Shown piece by piece: positions 1 through 10,479 of a DNA stretch of 64,000 nucleotides; the stretch's first letter is position 1, and every line of letters begins with the position of its first letter. The notes beneath the pieces were generated by a model. That model searched no databases and had not been told where the DNA came from. It worked only from the letters and a program-made list of their open reading frames with translations. Origin of the DNA: Kuschelorhynchus macadamiae (Eukaryota; Arthropoda; Insecta; Coleoptera; Curculionidae); NCBI GenBank assembly GCA_030620095.1, contig JAUTXW010002397.1, positions 215,001 to 279,000 on the forward strand. Reading direction: 5' to 3'. The position numbers were made by a program, and so were the translations under genes.

Positions 1-9
1 TGAGTTGCC

Positions 10-855
10 CTAATCTCCTTTAGAAATTCCTTTTGAATTGAGATATCGCCAAGAGAAGTAAGTCTTTCTTGAGACATTGTATTTCTTAAATAAGTTTTTA
101 CACGTTTTGAAGCAAGAAAAACTTCTTTTCACTGAAGCACTTGTCGACGGTATTGTTAAAATAAGGGAAAACAATTTATATGCTTCAGTAAAAATATATT
201 TATTTTTATTAATTTTTTTGTACTTGCTCTTGCAGCGATATATTCTAATTACTCTCATTGGCAAAAATAAGACAAGCTCATTTTTAGGTCGTCGACTTTT
301 TGAAAATATTTCCCCATATAACTGTAACAAATTTTCAATTGGGCCAGTCGGAAAATTTAAACTATATTCGGAAAATTTAGCAGAACCTGCCAAACAAGAA
401 AATGTAAGTTTTTCACAGTCTTGAAATCTTAGTGTCATTTCCATTAGAATATGGTCCAATATTTCATAAAAAAAGGTTCTATACTTAGCCCTAATTTTTT
501 CAGGTGAAAGCTTAGCAAGCTCACGTTTGTAATGATTTATTTCTGTAATAGAATTTGCTTTATCAAATATGGTATTAAAAGAATGTTCACTTCTTTTTTT
601 ACAGAGCGCCTCACGACAGCGTTTTATGTTGGATATGCACAAATGAATGTCAAGCAATTTTTTTTGAAGAACGTCAAATAGTATGTCCGTGATTGAGAAA
701 ATGTCATTAAACACTAATACCAGAAACGTAAATTCAAAATCGTTTATCTCACCTAAAAATCCTTTTGCAAGGCGGATTGATTTTTCATCAGATTTGTCAC
801 AGTTTGTAATACATTCAAAGACGTCTTTTAATTTATTCCAGTCTTGAACAATCAC
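10..855 (-). CDS. hAT-family transposase-derived frame, C-terminal part (ZMYM1/DUF4371-like)
   Basis: An open frame of 281 codons without a stop or frameshift. Its final third carries the hAT dimerisation signature (IPSTSASVKRSFSCFKTCKN), and the middle resembles the linker of ZMYM1/DUF4371-type hAT transposases. hAT transposases are nuclear cut-and-paste enzymes; the N-terminal zinc finger and the catalytic first Asp region are missing here, so alone it would not be active. The first in-frame start is GTG, and the frame stays open upstream to a stop near 904, so the true N-terminus may come from splicing. It is less damaged than almost every other TE frame in the window. It could be a recent truncated hAT copy or a co-opted exon. 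The family is fairly sure; status as a gene is unsure. Confidence 0.75.
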   Translation of the reverse strand: MIVQDWNKLKDVFECITNCDKSDEKSIRLAKGFLGEINDFEFTFLVLVFNDIFSITDILFDVLQKKLLDIHLCISNIKRCREALCKKRSEHSFNTIFDKANSITEINHYKRELAKLSPEKIRAKYRTFFYEILDHILMEMTLRFQDCEKLTFSCLAGSAKFSEYSLNFPTGPIENLLQLYGEIFSKSRRPKNELVLFLPMRVIRIYRCKSKYKKINKNKYIFTEAYKLFSLILTIPSTSASVKRSFSCFKTCKNLFKKYNVSRKTYFSWRYLNSKGISKGD

Positions 856-1090
856 ATTTACTAACTTCGAATTTGAAGTTGTAACAACACCATAAATAAA
901 TATAACACAAAACAGTCAAGTTAACTGCAAAGGAACTCACCGGTTGCAGCGAAATCCGCGAAAATAAAAGTAAACAACCACCGCAAACCGAACGACACGT
1001 GGGTGTAATGTACTGCGCCTGCAATTCACCGAGAACGTTGTGTGCCGCTGGGCTCGACGTCATTACGTACACGTTGTTATGGCAACATAG
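856..1090 (-). promoter_or_regulatory. CpG-rich patch with candidate splice donor upstream of the hAT-derived frame
   Basis: This stretch is much richer in CpG than its surroundings (ACCGG, CCGCG, CCGAACGACACG, GACGTCATTACGTACACG). On the minus strand it holds a near-consensus 5' splice site, CCG|GTGAGT, with the GT at 940-939. The downstream hAT-derived frame on the same strand begins about 85 bases later. This could be a promoter plus first exon, or the GC-richer 5' end of the transposon. No start codon in a long frame is seen in it. Confidence 0.3.
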
Positions 1091-1767
1091 TAGGAAAATC
1101 GTAAACTAAATATAGCACCTCCAGCAAAGTCAAAGCGGTTTGCGTCACTGTTATAGTTGTTTCAATAAAGTTCGATTGAAAGTTTTAAAAAGACATGCCG
1201 CCAACCTTAGATGTTTGCTTGTTTATTTTTCCTGGTGAAGTAGCACTTCACCAACTTCACCTGAATACCACTAGTTAAAGATCATAATAATTTTTTCGTA
1301 CTTCTTTCGATTACTACATTAAGTTATGCAAAACAAAATATTGTTACCATGGCCATATAAAACCCACTAGAATAAAATCGCCTTTTGTAAAATTTGTTAA
1401 TTTTTCTTAAAGAAGTAGAAACTTGTTAAGTATCAATGAATAGAAGTTTTCATGCTTAGTTTAAAAAAGGAAAAATCCAATATGACGTCCTAAAGAAAAA
1501 ATAAAGTTGATGATGTAGAAGAATAACCGAAACTTAGAAATAAAAATCCGCTGCAGTAGCTATTTTTACAGATTTTGAAAAAAATTAAAAACAAAAAAGT
1601 TACAGAGCGTTACGGAGCCAGTTTTTCGTTTATTTCAAAATATCTCAAAAACCAAAAAAGTTAAATTGCCAACAAAAAGCTGTAAAACACACACTGCCCA
1701 TTTAATTATTTTTCTATCTTTCATAGTTCCCAAGATCCCAATGCAGGCATCTCCAAAATGGCGTCCT
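1091..1767. other. No recognisable feature
   Basis: AT-rich sequence without a convincing coding frame, RNA gene or repeat relation to the rest of the window. Confidence 0.5.
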
Positions 1768-2985
<1,218 letters not shown>

Positions 2986-2989
2986 ATCC

Positions 2990-3490
2990 ACATTAACTAG
3001 TTTTTTTTTCTTAGAATTGTAGAATTGGATTTTATTTTCAAACGATTGATGATCACTCCTTGCCTCAAGTTTCACTAGAATTTAACCATCTCTTGCATCC
3101 TGCCCACAAACTTGCATCAGAAATAATTTAAATAGATCACTCGACAGCTTGATTATGACATGGAAACTTGCTTATTGTGATTGTGGACTTTTCTTCAATT
3201 GCTCTCAATAGCTCCTCGCTTGTAATACTCATCGTTAAAGGCGGCTTAGTTACTTTGCATTTGTTTCAGTCAATTAGGTCGGTATAATCATTAGCGTCGC
3301 AGTTAAAATCAAGTATTTTAAATACTCGTAGCTTGATAGACTCTTTTCTAACTTTTAAAATGCGCTTTATTCCAAGTTCCCTTAGAGAATCTGCAATCAT
3401 TGCTAATAAATCGTTTTCTGGATGCGCAAAATCGGTATTGGTAAAAATTACTTTATCGGATAATGTTCTTCACTTTATTTGGAAATTGTC
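2990..3490 (-). pseudogene. Transposon-type protein remnant, C-terminal part
   Basis: On the minus strand a frame runs from about 3460 to 3130 with one in-frame TGA where Trp is expected (after DYTDLID) and another after PCHNQAVE. It then continues in another frame (VCGQDARDG). The spacing and wording (LGIKRI, DYTDLID, KPPLT, FPCHNQAVE, VCGxDARDG) match a protein I recall as repeated in insect and cnidarian genomes and probably transposon-borne. I cannot name the superfamily. The N-terminal half of the same protein type lies at 4330-4890 on the same strand, so the two are probably one broken gene separated by about 0.85 kb of unrelated sequence. No activity is expected. Confidence 0.5.
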
Positions 3491-3494
3491 TAGT

Positions 3495-4325
3495 TTGATT
3501 GATTGATTTCCACAAATGTTGCGCGCCACACTGGCACAGAGTTCTCGTTTTAATATTAAACCACATTGACGCATACACACTCATAATAAATCGAGATAGT
3601 AATGTGACGCACTCCGGTACTTCGTTGATATTCGGGAAACCTCGGTCGGTGGGTTATATCACATTAAGTATCCATCGGCTAAATTTCGGGCGCCACCTTT
3701 TCGATTTCTGTGTTAAAGGGCACACAAACGCACACAATTAGCTTTTATACACACAGTTAGCCCTGACCCGAGGAAAGGATACGTGTATGTGTGTTAGACA
3801 GGACGGGTTTGTAGGATGTGTAGGAGTGAGAAAGATACCAATATCAATATACCAGATTTGTCTATATTTACATCCTAAAGGCATGCAGTACGTCGCGAGA
3901 TGTCGACGAGTGGTCACTCCATCAATTCACCTCCTGCTGCTGCCTTGGGGCCGGGTCGCTTCTGCAGAACTCCACCAACTGGCAAACATGCAAAAGCTTT
4001 TAAATGACTGAAGTCAGAGGTTGTGGTCTGTTGTTTTGCTTTTGCCTGATGATTTGCTATGTTGATTAGCACGGTATTTTATATAAACGCGTTTTATTTT
4101 TAGAATTAACGGGAGTTTTTTCTTAGTATGTTCCTGAAATAAACATATTTTTACTACTTTTAATAAGAACTATATGCTTTTAATACGACGCACGATGCAT
4201 ACATTCGTCAAGAAAATTAATAACTTTATTACAGTAGAACCAAATTTAGAGAAGGCTCACTGGTAGAGATATATAAGCTCAATAACATGTTTTATATCTT
4301 GTGTCATTTTTTTAGCCAAATTTTC
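3495..4325. other. GC-richer segment between two halves of a broken transposon gene
   Basis: This interval interrupts the minus-strand protein remnant. It is visibly richer in G and C than its flanks, especially 3500-4010. It has two short plus-strand frames (3499-3741 and 3787-4011) with no similarity I recognise. It may be an inserted element; I see no clear terminal repeats or target duplication. Confidence 0.3.
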
Positions 4326-4329
4326 AGGA

Positions 4330-4890
4330 CAAAATCGCAACCTATTGCTTTAATCCATTTTGGGTTTATTGTGTTAGCCTCCAAGTTAAAAAATGTTACA
4401 ATTTGCTATAAAATTGAAGCAGTTTTTCTAAGATAATCAGCCTCCTTTCCAACCTGTGTTTTTATATTTGTGTCATCGCAACCTATTGCTTTAATCCATT
4501 TTGGGTTTATTGTGTTAGCCTCCAAGTTAAAAAATTTACAATTTGCTATATTGGCAGCTGATACAGCAATGGTTGAACGATCAAAATATTTGCTTCCCGG
4601 TTCATTTATAAGCGCTACATGTTCTTCCTATTTAATCACATTCGACGTACCTCACTCAAAATCAAAGTCTGATTCTTTTTTCCATCAAAGTATAATGCTT
4701 CCATTATTTCTTTAGCCTTGAGTTGCTATTTGCACGGCTTTCCGATTTTGGTTTAACTCCTTTCTAATTTTGTTTTTGTCAATCACATTGACAGGATTGT
4801 GTAAGGAAACCAATCCAAAGTCTTCAAGAGTAGCAGTAGCAATTTTTGCTGCAATCCTGTTTGAAGAACCTGTCATATCTGCCATTTTTG
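4330..4890 (-). pseudogene. Transposon-type protein remnant, N-terminal part
   Basis: Minus-strand translation gives MADMTGSSNRIAAKIATATL near 4885, then, after frameshifts and stops, EEHVALINEPGSKY and WIKAIGCD. The pair of EPGSKY and IGCD with this spacing is typical of the same transposon-borne protein type as the 2990-3490 remnant; the Asp of IGCD is likely catalytic or structural in the family (inference). A 77-bp segment encoding NLEANTINPKWIKAIGCD is duplicated in tandem here. The copy is dead. Confidence 0.45.
4334..4550. repeat. Direct duplication of about 77 bp (4334-4410 and 4475-4550)
   Basis: The two units start ATCGCAACCTATTGC and end CAATTTGCTATA. They differ by one missing G and are separated by 64 bp of unrelated sequence. 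They lie inside the transposon-protein remnant. Confidence 0.9.
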
Positions 4891-5194
4891 GAAAATGCGG
4901 AATAGCTAGAATCGGATATGTTTTGTTGGCTAGGACTGCAGAAAGCTAACTTTGGTTCTTGCCAGGGTTGGGCCGACACAGTTGACTATTATATATTATT
5001 GCGTTGGGGCGTGGCTAAATATTGAGATGGTATAACCATTTTTTTATGATTTTGGCAAGTCATTTCAAAAGTTTATTCAACTATGACAGGTCCAAAGTAT
5101 CAAATTTAAAAAATATATATTTTAGGGCCCTTGGAGCGCGGCTAAATATTTCTCAATTTTTTAACTCAGTTTACAATCTATCTATAGATCCCTA

Positions 5195-5700
5195 AGTTAT
5201 AAAAGATGATTATCCTATATCACTATTTGAAGACATCGTAGCAAAACTAAATGGAGGAAAATACTTTTCAAAACTAGATATAAAGATGCTTACCAGCTAC
5301 AAGTTCACCCTGATTCAAAAAAGTATTTGGTTATTGCAACACATCGTGGTTATTAACAATACAAAAGACTTTTATTTCGAGTTAGTTTTGATCATTCATT
5401 TTTTCAACGCGTTATAGACTAACTGTTATCAGGTATTGATGGAATACTATGTTATTTGGATGACATTTTAGTAATTGCACCTACCAAAAAGCTACATTTG
5501 GACTGTTTACAACAAGTTTTAAACAAACTGTATCCCGCGGGCTTAAATATGTTCGTGGCTGAAAAATAGTATATGTTCCTTGGACATGTTATAGATTCTG
5601 ATGGATTACATCCTACAAGTGAACATTTGCAAGCCATTCAAGAAATGCCAAGTCTAACAAATATTAATGAATTACAATCTTTTTTATCTCAATAACGTAT
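5195..5700 (+). pseudogene. Ty3/gypsy retrotransposon, reverse transcriptase remnant
   Basis: Plus-strand pieces read KLNGGKYFSKLDIKDAY (with a one-base deletion in the Asp-Ile-Lys stretch), then, after further breaks, the catalytic box LCYLDDILV near 5449-5475 and LGHVIDSDGLHP. These are RT motifs of Ty3/gypsy polyproteins, which copy the element RNA into DNA in cytoplasmic particles. Several frameshifts and stops are present. RNase H and integrase remnants follow in order on the same strand, so this is one decayed pol gene. No LTRs were identified. Confidence 0.85.
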
Positions 5701-5849
5701 TACAGCAGATTTACTCCAAAACTGCATGTGAATCGTTTGCCACTCTATGCTAGATTAAAGAAAATTGAAAGCACGACGATGAAAACATTTTTTATAATTT
5801 AATTTCAATAATTACTTCTACAGATACTTTTGTACATTCTAATCCAGAT

Positions 5850-6235
5850 CTACCTTTATAACTAATGACGCAAGCGAAAAAGAAGCGGGTTCTGTTTTAT
5901 TTCAAAGATTTGCCGATGGAAAATTGAAGCCAATAGCGTTTGCTGCAAGAACATTAAAAGCTTTGGAAACACACTATTTAACTATAGATAAGGAAGCCTT
6001 CGGATTGGCGTTTGCGGTAACTCGTTTCCATCATTTTTTGTACGAAAGGCATTTTACGTTATTTACAGATTATAAACCAGTAGAAAGAATATTTAGTAAA
6101 AACAGAGAAACTTCAAAAGTAGCTAGTAATCGTCTTTTACGATGGGTTATGATTTTAAACGGTTATGATTTTTATATCAACCAGAGAATGACAATGGGTC
6201 TTCAAATGGATTGTCACATCTTCCCTTAAAGACAA
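5850..6235 (+). pseudogene. Ty3/gypsy RNase H remnant
   Basis: A nearly unbroken stretch from about 5850 to 6229. It begins TNDASEKEAGSVLFQ (first RNase H Asp), continues with IAFAARTL, LTIDKEAFGLAFAV and LFTDYKPV (the active-site Glu and Asp regions), and ends in the usual RWVMILNGYDF. A frameshift follows, where DGLSRLP is expected. Order and spacing after the RT remnant confirm a Ty3/gypsy pol gene. Confidence 0.85.
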
Positions 6236-6499
6236 CAGAAAATTCACCTGAAGAGCAGTGTGGATCACTTAAACGCAGTCACCTTCTTAAATATACGTCT
6301 TCATCTGCTACCGGCAACCAAAAGTTAACTAAATTCTAAGATAGAAGCTGACAAACTACATTAAAAATTTATAAAATATATTTAGTCATACTGGTGAGAA
6401 AAGACATCACTTCCTGACGAGTTGATACCATTATACGAAAAACGAGATGAGCTTTCTTACAAAGAAAAAAATCTCCTACGGAAAGGCTGAATATGTATT

Positions 6500-7185
6500 C
6501 CTAGTGCACTTATATCTAATATTCTGAACATGACTCATGACGGACATTCAGGAATCACAGCCATGGAGTCTTGTGCTCGTCTTCGCGTTTACTGGCCTGG
6601 AACTAATACATAAATCGAAAATTTTGTTAAAGCTTGTTCTTCCTGACAAGAATCCAGAAAATCAGATACCAAGATACAGCTTTATCCCTAGAGCGTATCT
6701 TTAGATTTATGGTCAAGAATTAATCTAGATTTTGCTGGACCATTTGAACGTAAAACTTGGTTGCTTGTGGTTAATGCTTAGTAGCGTTGGTTGGAAGTTT
6801 TTCCAAAACATAATACTACATCTAAAGCTACAATCATTATTTTGACCGAGATTTTTTCAAGACTTGGCTATCCGAAAATTATTACAACGGGCCTGAGCTT
6901 ACATCCGATGATTTTAAACAAGTCTGCAAATTAAATGGCATTCAACATCATACCATCCCCAAACAAATGGTTTTGCTGAAAAAACTACGAACACTTTCAA
7001 GAAGCGAATAACAGCAAGTAACAGTAAATCACAACATAAACGCTTGTAGGGTTCCTTATTTTCTTATAGTAATAGTATCCAACGCTTAACAGGTCGAAGT
7101 CCTAGTGAACTTATTTTTGGCCATCCCCTAAAAACAATTGTTGATAAACTAAAACCTGATATTTTTAGAGATATGGAGCTATAAT
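6500..7185 (+). pseudogene. Ty3/gypsy integrase remnant
   Basis: Contains the His half of the HHCC zinc-binding region (THDGHSGI then RVYWPG), the first core Asp region (INLDFAGPF), a damaged second Asp region (GPELTSDDFKQVCKLNGIQH; the bases coding the preceding Asp are lost) and the tail TGRSPSELIFGHPL. Integrase inserts the DNA copy into the chromosome. Multiple stops make it inactive. With the RT and RNase H remnants it gives a gypsy body of about 2 kb; gag and LTRs were not recognised. Confidence 0.8.
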
Positions 7186-7189
7186 AATC

Positions 7190-7735
7190 AATCTTTCGGA
7201 ATACTGCGTTGGAGTTAGGCTCGGCCGATCTAATCTTAAAAGAGAAAATATACTGGACTAAAATGGTTAAATGCCAAGTCTAACGGCTAACGGGTTGTCC
7301 AAACCTAAAAATTAAACTGTAAATATACGAAAATCCAATTCAAATTAGTACTTATATATCAATAAAACAACTAAAATTGTGTTTACGAAACTCATGTGTC
7401 CCAACTTTTACGAGCAAACAGTTTTGATTAGATTTAAAGGTATGACTTGTATTTTCCCTAAGGTAACAAAAAATCGCTCTTCTAAGGAACAATACTATTT
7501 TATATATTGCGTTTTTTTAATTTTTATATTACAAAAAATAACCGAACTAGACAAATCTGTAAGTCTTTGCTGGCTCGTGGTCTTAAGGATTATGAATAAT
7601 AAAATCTTTGATTTGTAGCTCATGGATAAAAGTGCTTGAAATAATGACACAGCTTTTTTAACGCATTTAATTTCCTTGACACTCGTGCACCAAATATTAA
7701 AACTTGATAACACATTCCAGAATAGTCAATTAGTC
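7190..7735. other. No recognisable gene
   Basis: This sequence follows the gypsy integrase remnant and may hold the degraded 3' end of the element. I could not identify an LTR or polypurine tract pair. Confidence 0.35.
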
Positions 7736-7739
7736 GGTA

Positions 7740-7962
7740 TTTTTGTTCATTGTTCACATTGAATTTGTTCCAATTTAACTGGTTTATGTCTATATCAAAC
7801 CTAATGCTTGCACAAAATTTGAAATTATTCTAAAAAGAGTTTTTCAGCTAACTTGTTATTGTTGATCTTGGATCCGTAGCAAATGTTACCAGGTCATCTT
7901 CATATGACCCTTAATTTTTCACTAAAATTTGAGGCCTTTCTTTCTTTCTTTCTATTTCAATA
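7740..7962 (+). repeat. Dispersed repeat copy (ACCAGTTCAT type), ending in a short CTTT tract
   Basis: The wording AATGCTTGCACAAAATTTGA, ATGTTACCAGGTCATCTTCA and ATATGACCCTTAATTTTT recurs, more complete, at 24.19-24.56 kb and 27.35-27.72 kb. A short TTTC tandem run lies at about 7934-7957. Noncoding. Confidence 0.55.
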
Positions 7963-7964
7963 TA

Positions 7965-8445
7965 GAGTCGCTATCTTTTTGCTTTCAGCGCTATTATCTA
8001 GCACACTGAGGTGAGGACCACGGGTTATCCAGCAAGGTGCTCTCCATACATAGTTGAACGGTACATTTATTTATATTTTTTTGTAAAGGCATCGTTTCCG
8101 CTATCAAAGAGTTAACTATTCTTCTACTGTTATTGCATATATCGCTTTCTTTCGAAGAGGTGCCGGACTTGCCCATTTCCATAGAACCTTTTGGTTACTG
8201 AACGACTTTAGTCTTTTTAGTGTTGCCTTTCCAGTAGAAGAATTCACAATTTTAACGTTTTCTAAGAATGTCTGTCTCAAAGCATGTCGCTCGTTATGTG
8301 GAACGTTTTCCCAGTAATGTTTCCCCGATGGTCATTGGATTGCCCCGCGAAAAACTGAACTTTTTTCCGACGTCAGGGAGCCTTACTCGATACGTGTGTA
8401 ATTCGACGTTCCAAAAGGAAGTCCAGAATTTGAGGTCAATCGAGT
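7965..8445. other. No recognisable gene
   Basis: Two short minus-strand frames (7994-8182 and 8294-8488) show no family I recognise. The right part may belong to the 3' region of the adjoining Penelope-like element. Confidence 0.35.
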
Positions 8446-8449
8446 AAGT

Positions 8450-8560
8450 ACTTAAGAAATTATTGTTCCTGGGTTTAGATTGTGTCAAATTGGAATTACT
8501 TTCCTACGCTTCACCTACGATTGCACGAAGCATCTTCAGAGTTCTTCAATGCACAAGATC
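8450..8560 (-). repeat. End repeat of the Penelope-like element (inverted partner at 11797-11905)
   Basis: Plus-strand wording GTGTCAAATTGGAATTACTT, GATTGCACGAAGCATCTTCA. The reverse complement of 11797-11905 reads nearly the same. Further copies lie at 30.93-31.01 kb, 31.30-31.38 kb (inverted) and 42.27-42.36 kb. Read on the minus strand it contains CTGAAGATGC plus a hairpin, discussed in the findings. Confidence 0.75.
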
Positions 8561-8639
8561 AAAACACTGAATGATCTCCGGTGAGCAGAGTTCAGGTATT
8601 TATACCCGACCTGTACCCAATGACGCCTGATTCACTGTC

Positions 8640-8874
8640 ATGATCGGTTTCCACGCATGATGGGTTTCTACGTATGACGTCTACGGCGTCTCTTTTGAAA
8701 TTTTCAGGGTGCTTGATAATTTCATTTGATTCTCTAATTTTTCGTTTATAATAACCCGAGACTGATGCAAGAACCTTAGTATCTTTTACAATATTCAGGT
8801 GTCCTGTTGTTTGCTAGTGTTCAGAGACAGCGGATTTGAACAATTTGTTTCCTACTTACAGATCTTTTATATTG
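8640..8874 (-). pseudogene. Penelope GIY-YIG endonuclease, C-terminal part
   Basis: The minus strand reads SAVSEH, TGHLNIVKDTKVLASVSGYY and RKIRESNEIIKHPENFKRDA in order with breaks. This matches the tail of GIY-YIG proteins from Penelope-like elements (a conserved EH...TGH...F..TK.L pattern, then an I.EA.EI..HP.NFNRD-like segment). The preceding half lies at 10212-10330 beyond the nested insertion. Confidence 0.7.
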
Positions 8875-8879
8875 CTTAA

Positions 8880-10207
8880 GCCCAGATAAACCTACACCAG
8901 ATGCGGAAGTTAGACAAGTAGAGCGTCAATTTTCTTTGGCCTCAGCGCTGGAGACATGTATAGCCTGCATGGTCGGTCGAAACAGTCTTGTTAATACCGG
9001 TCGGTATGTCAATTCCATTTGTTGAGCGGATTTATTTACTTACTGAGTGTTATGTTATGGAGTTAGTATGAGCATATATATTGTTAAAAAATGCTATTTT
9101 TTTTTTGTGTACACCATGGCTGCTCCTCCAACACAAACGTATTATATAAACTCTTTTATTATTATATTATTTATTCTATTTTTTCAATTATTTTATTATC
9201 CCTCTAATATTTGCTTTACCTTAATACGAAATTTTTAGACTAGATTATAATAGGTAGTTGCGTTACAGTATTTTAAAATTAATTTTTGTTATTTATAAAA
9301 ACCATTATTTTCATATCTTTAAAGCTCATTACTTTAACGTTTGCATTTTCTTTAATTTTATCTGTAACTAAAGTAAAATAAACTTTTTGCGTAATGGATG
9401 ACCTTCACCTTCATAACGTCTAAGATTTGATTTTCTCTGCCCCTGAACCACGTCAGTTGGGTTATTTCAATCTTAACGGGATTAATATGATTATCGGTAC
9501 CGGTAATGCTGTCTTTAACAATAAAATTACCCACCTGATAAAATTATGATGTTTTTCGGAGGTTCTTCAAATATAAAATCAGATCTGCGCTTTAGTCCAG
9601 GAAAAATTGTCGGTATAGCGGTATCATAAAGGCGCTTTACACAGCTTGTAGATACCGCAAGACATTTACTTTCAAAGTGATCTTCGCATAACTTGTAATT
9701 ACAATAACTTTTTTCTAAAAGATCTTCCCGTCCGCTTTAAGCCAACTGATAAATCTAAAATTATTATATTTTTATACTATAAAAACTATAAATTAGGCTA
9801 CTTATAAAGTATCTACTTGTTAAAACATATTTTGCGTGAACCTATTAAACTATCAGGCGTAAAAAATTATAAATGTTAATAATAAAACCAACATACCTTA
9901 TGGGATCGTAAGGTAAATTGAACAGTGATTTATTATTCCCACTTTTTTTTTAACAATATAAATAAAAGCACTTATAACCAGGCATTTTTACAACTACAAA
10001 AATAAAACTGTATAAAAAATAAATGTTTGAAAAATTAAATAATAACATAAGCTCTCACACTATCGACATCGCCGCTCGAGCAAGCACTTTTCCTCGCGGA
10101 TTTAAAATATCAATTGGAGCTCTTACTATGTCTCAGACGGCTGGACATCCGTAGGATAAATTCGCTATGATAGGCACTTTCGCATCTGGTGTAGGTTTAT
10201 CTGGGGC
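8880..10207. mobile_element. Nonautonomous element with 26-bp inverted termini and TTAA target duplication, nested in the PLE
   Basis: The left terminus (8880-8905) reads GCCCAGATAAACCTACACC..., and the reverse complement of the right terminus (10207-10181) is the same with one extra C. Each is flanked by TTAA (8876-8879 and 10208-10211). Removing the 1,328 bp plus one TTAA joins the two halves of the GIY-YIG reading frame (SIKLK then QYKRS) without a shift. TTAA targets are known for piggyBac and Kolobok; I see no transposase inside, so which family mobilised it is unknown. The interior is AT-rich and noncoding apart from short chance frames. Confidence 0.7.
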
Positions 10208-10211
10208 TTAA

Positions 10212-10335
10212 GTTTAATAGACACAGACCATCCAATTTCACCTATATACACTTTACCGCAATTTGTGCGTGCTAAAATTTGTGCGAATGTTGGATTTTGG
10301 CAGAATTCTTGCCATTTTATCTGTGGTACCCTAAA
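10212..10335 (-). pseudogene. Penelope GIY-YIG endonuclease, N-terminal part
   Basis: The minus strand reads CGKVYIGEIGWSVSIKLK, the hallmark GIY-YIG core of Penelope-like elements (VYIGETGRS type). Arg-to-Trp (GRS to GWS) and other changes suggest decay. The upstream linker (10.34-10.45 kb) is not clearly coding. Confidence 0.75.
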
Positions 10336-10479
10336 CAAAAGATAAAACTGCACTACTTAATGGTTGAGTATACAATACTGATTTCGGTCTGGGATTATTA
10401 TAATACCTAATCGAACGCCTAATATTTATGAGCTTCAGTCAGTTTTTCTGTTTTTTCCGGAATTGAATTTGCATCACAT

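Noticed and set aside
6413..6450. CTGACGAGTT...ACGAAAAACG as a hammerhead core
   Set aside because: The supposed stem II does not pair, and the stretch is within the gypsy pol remnant.
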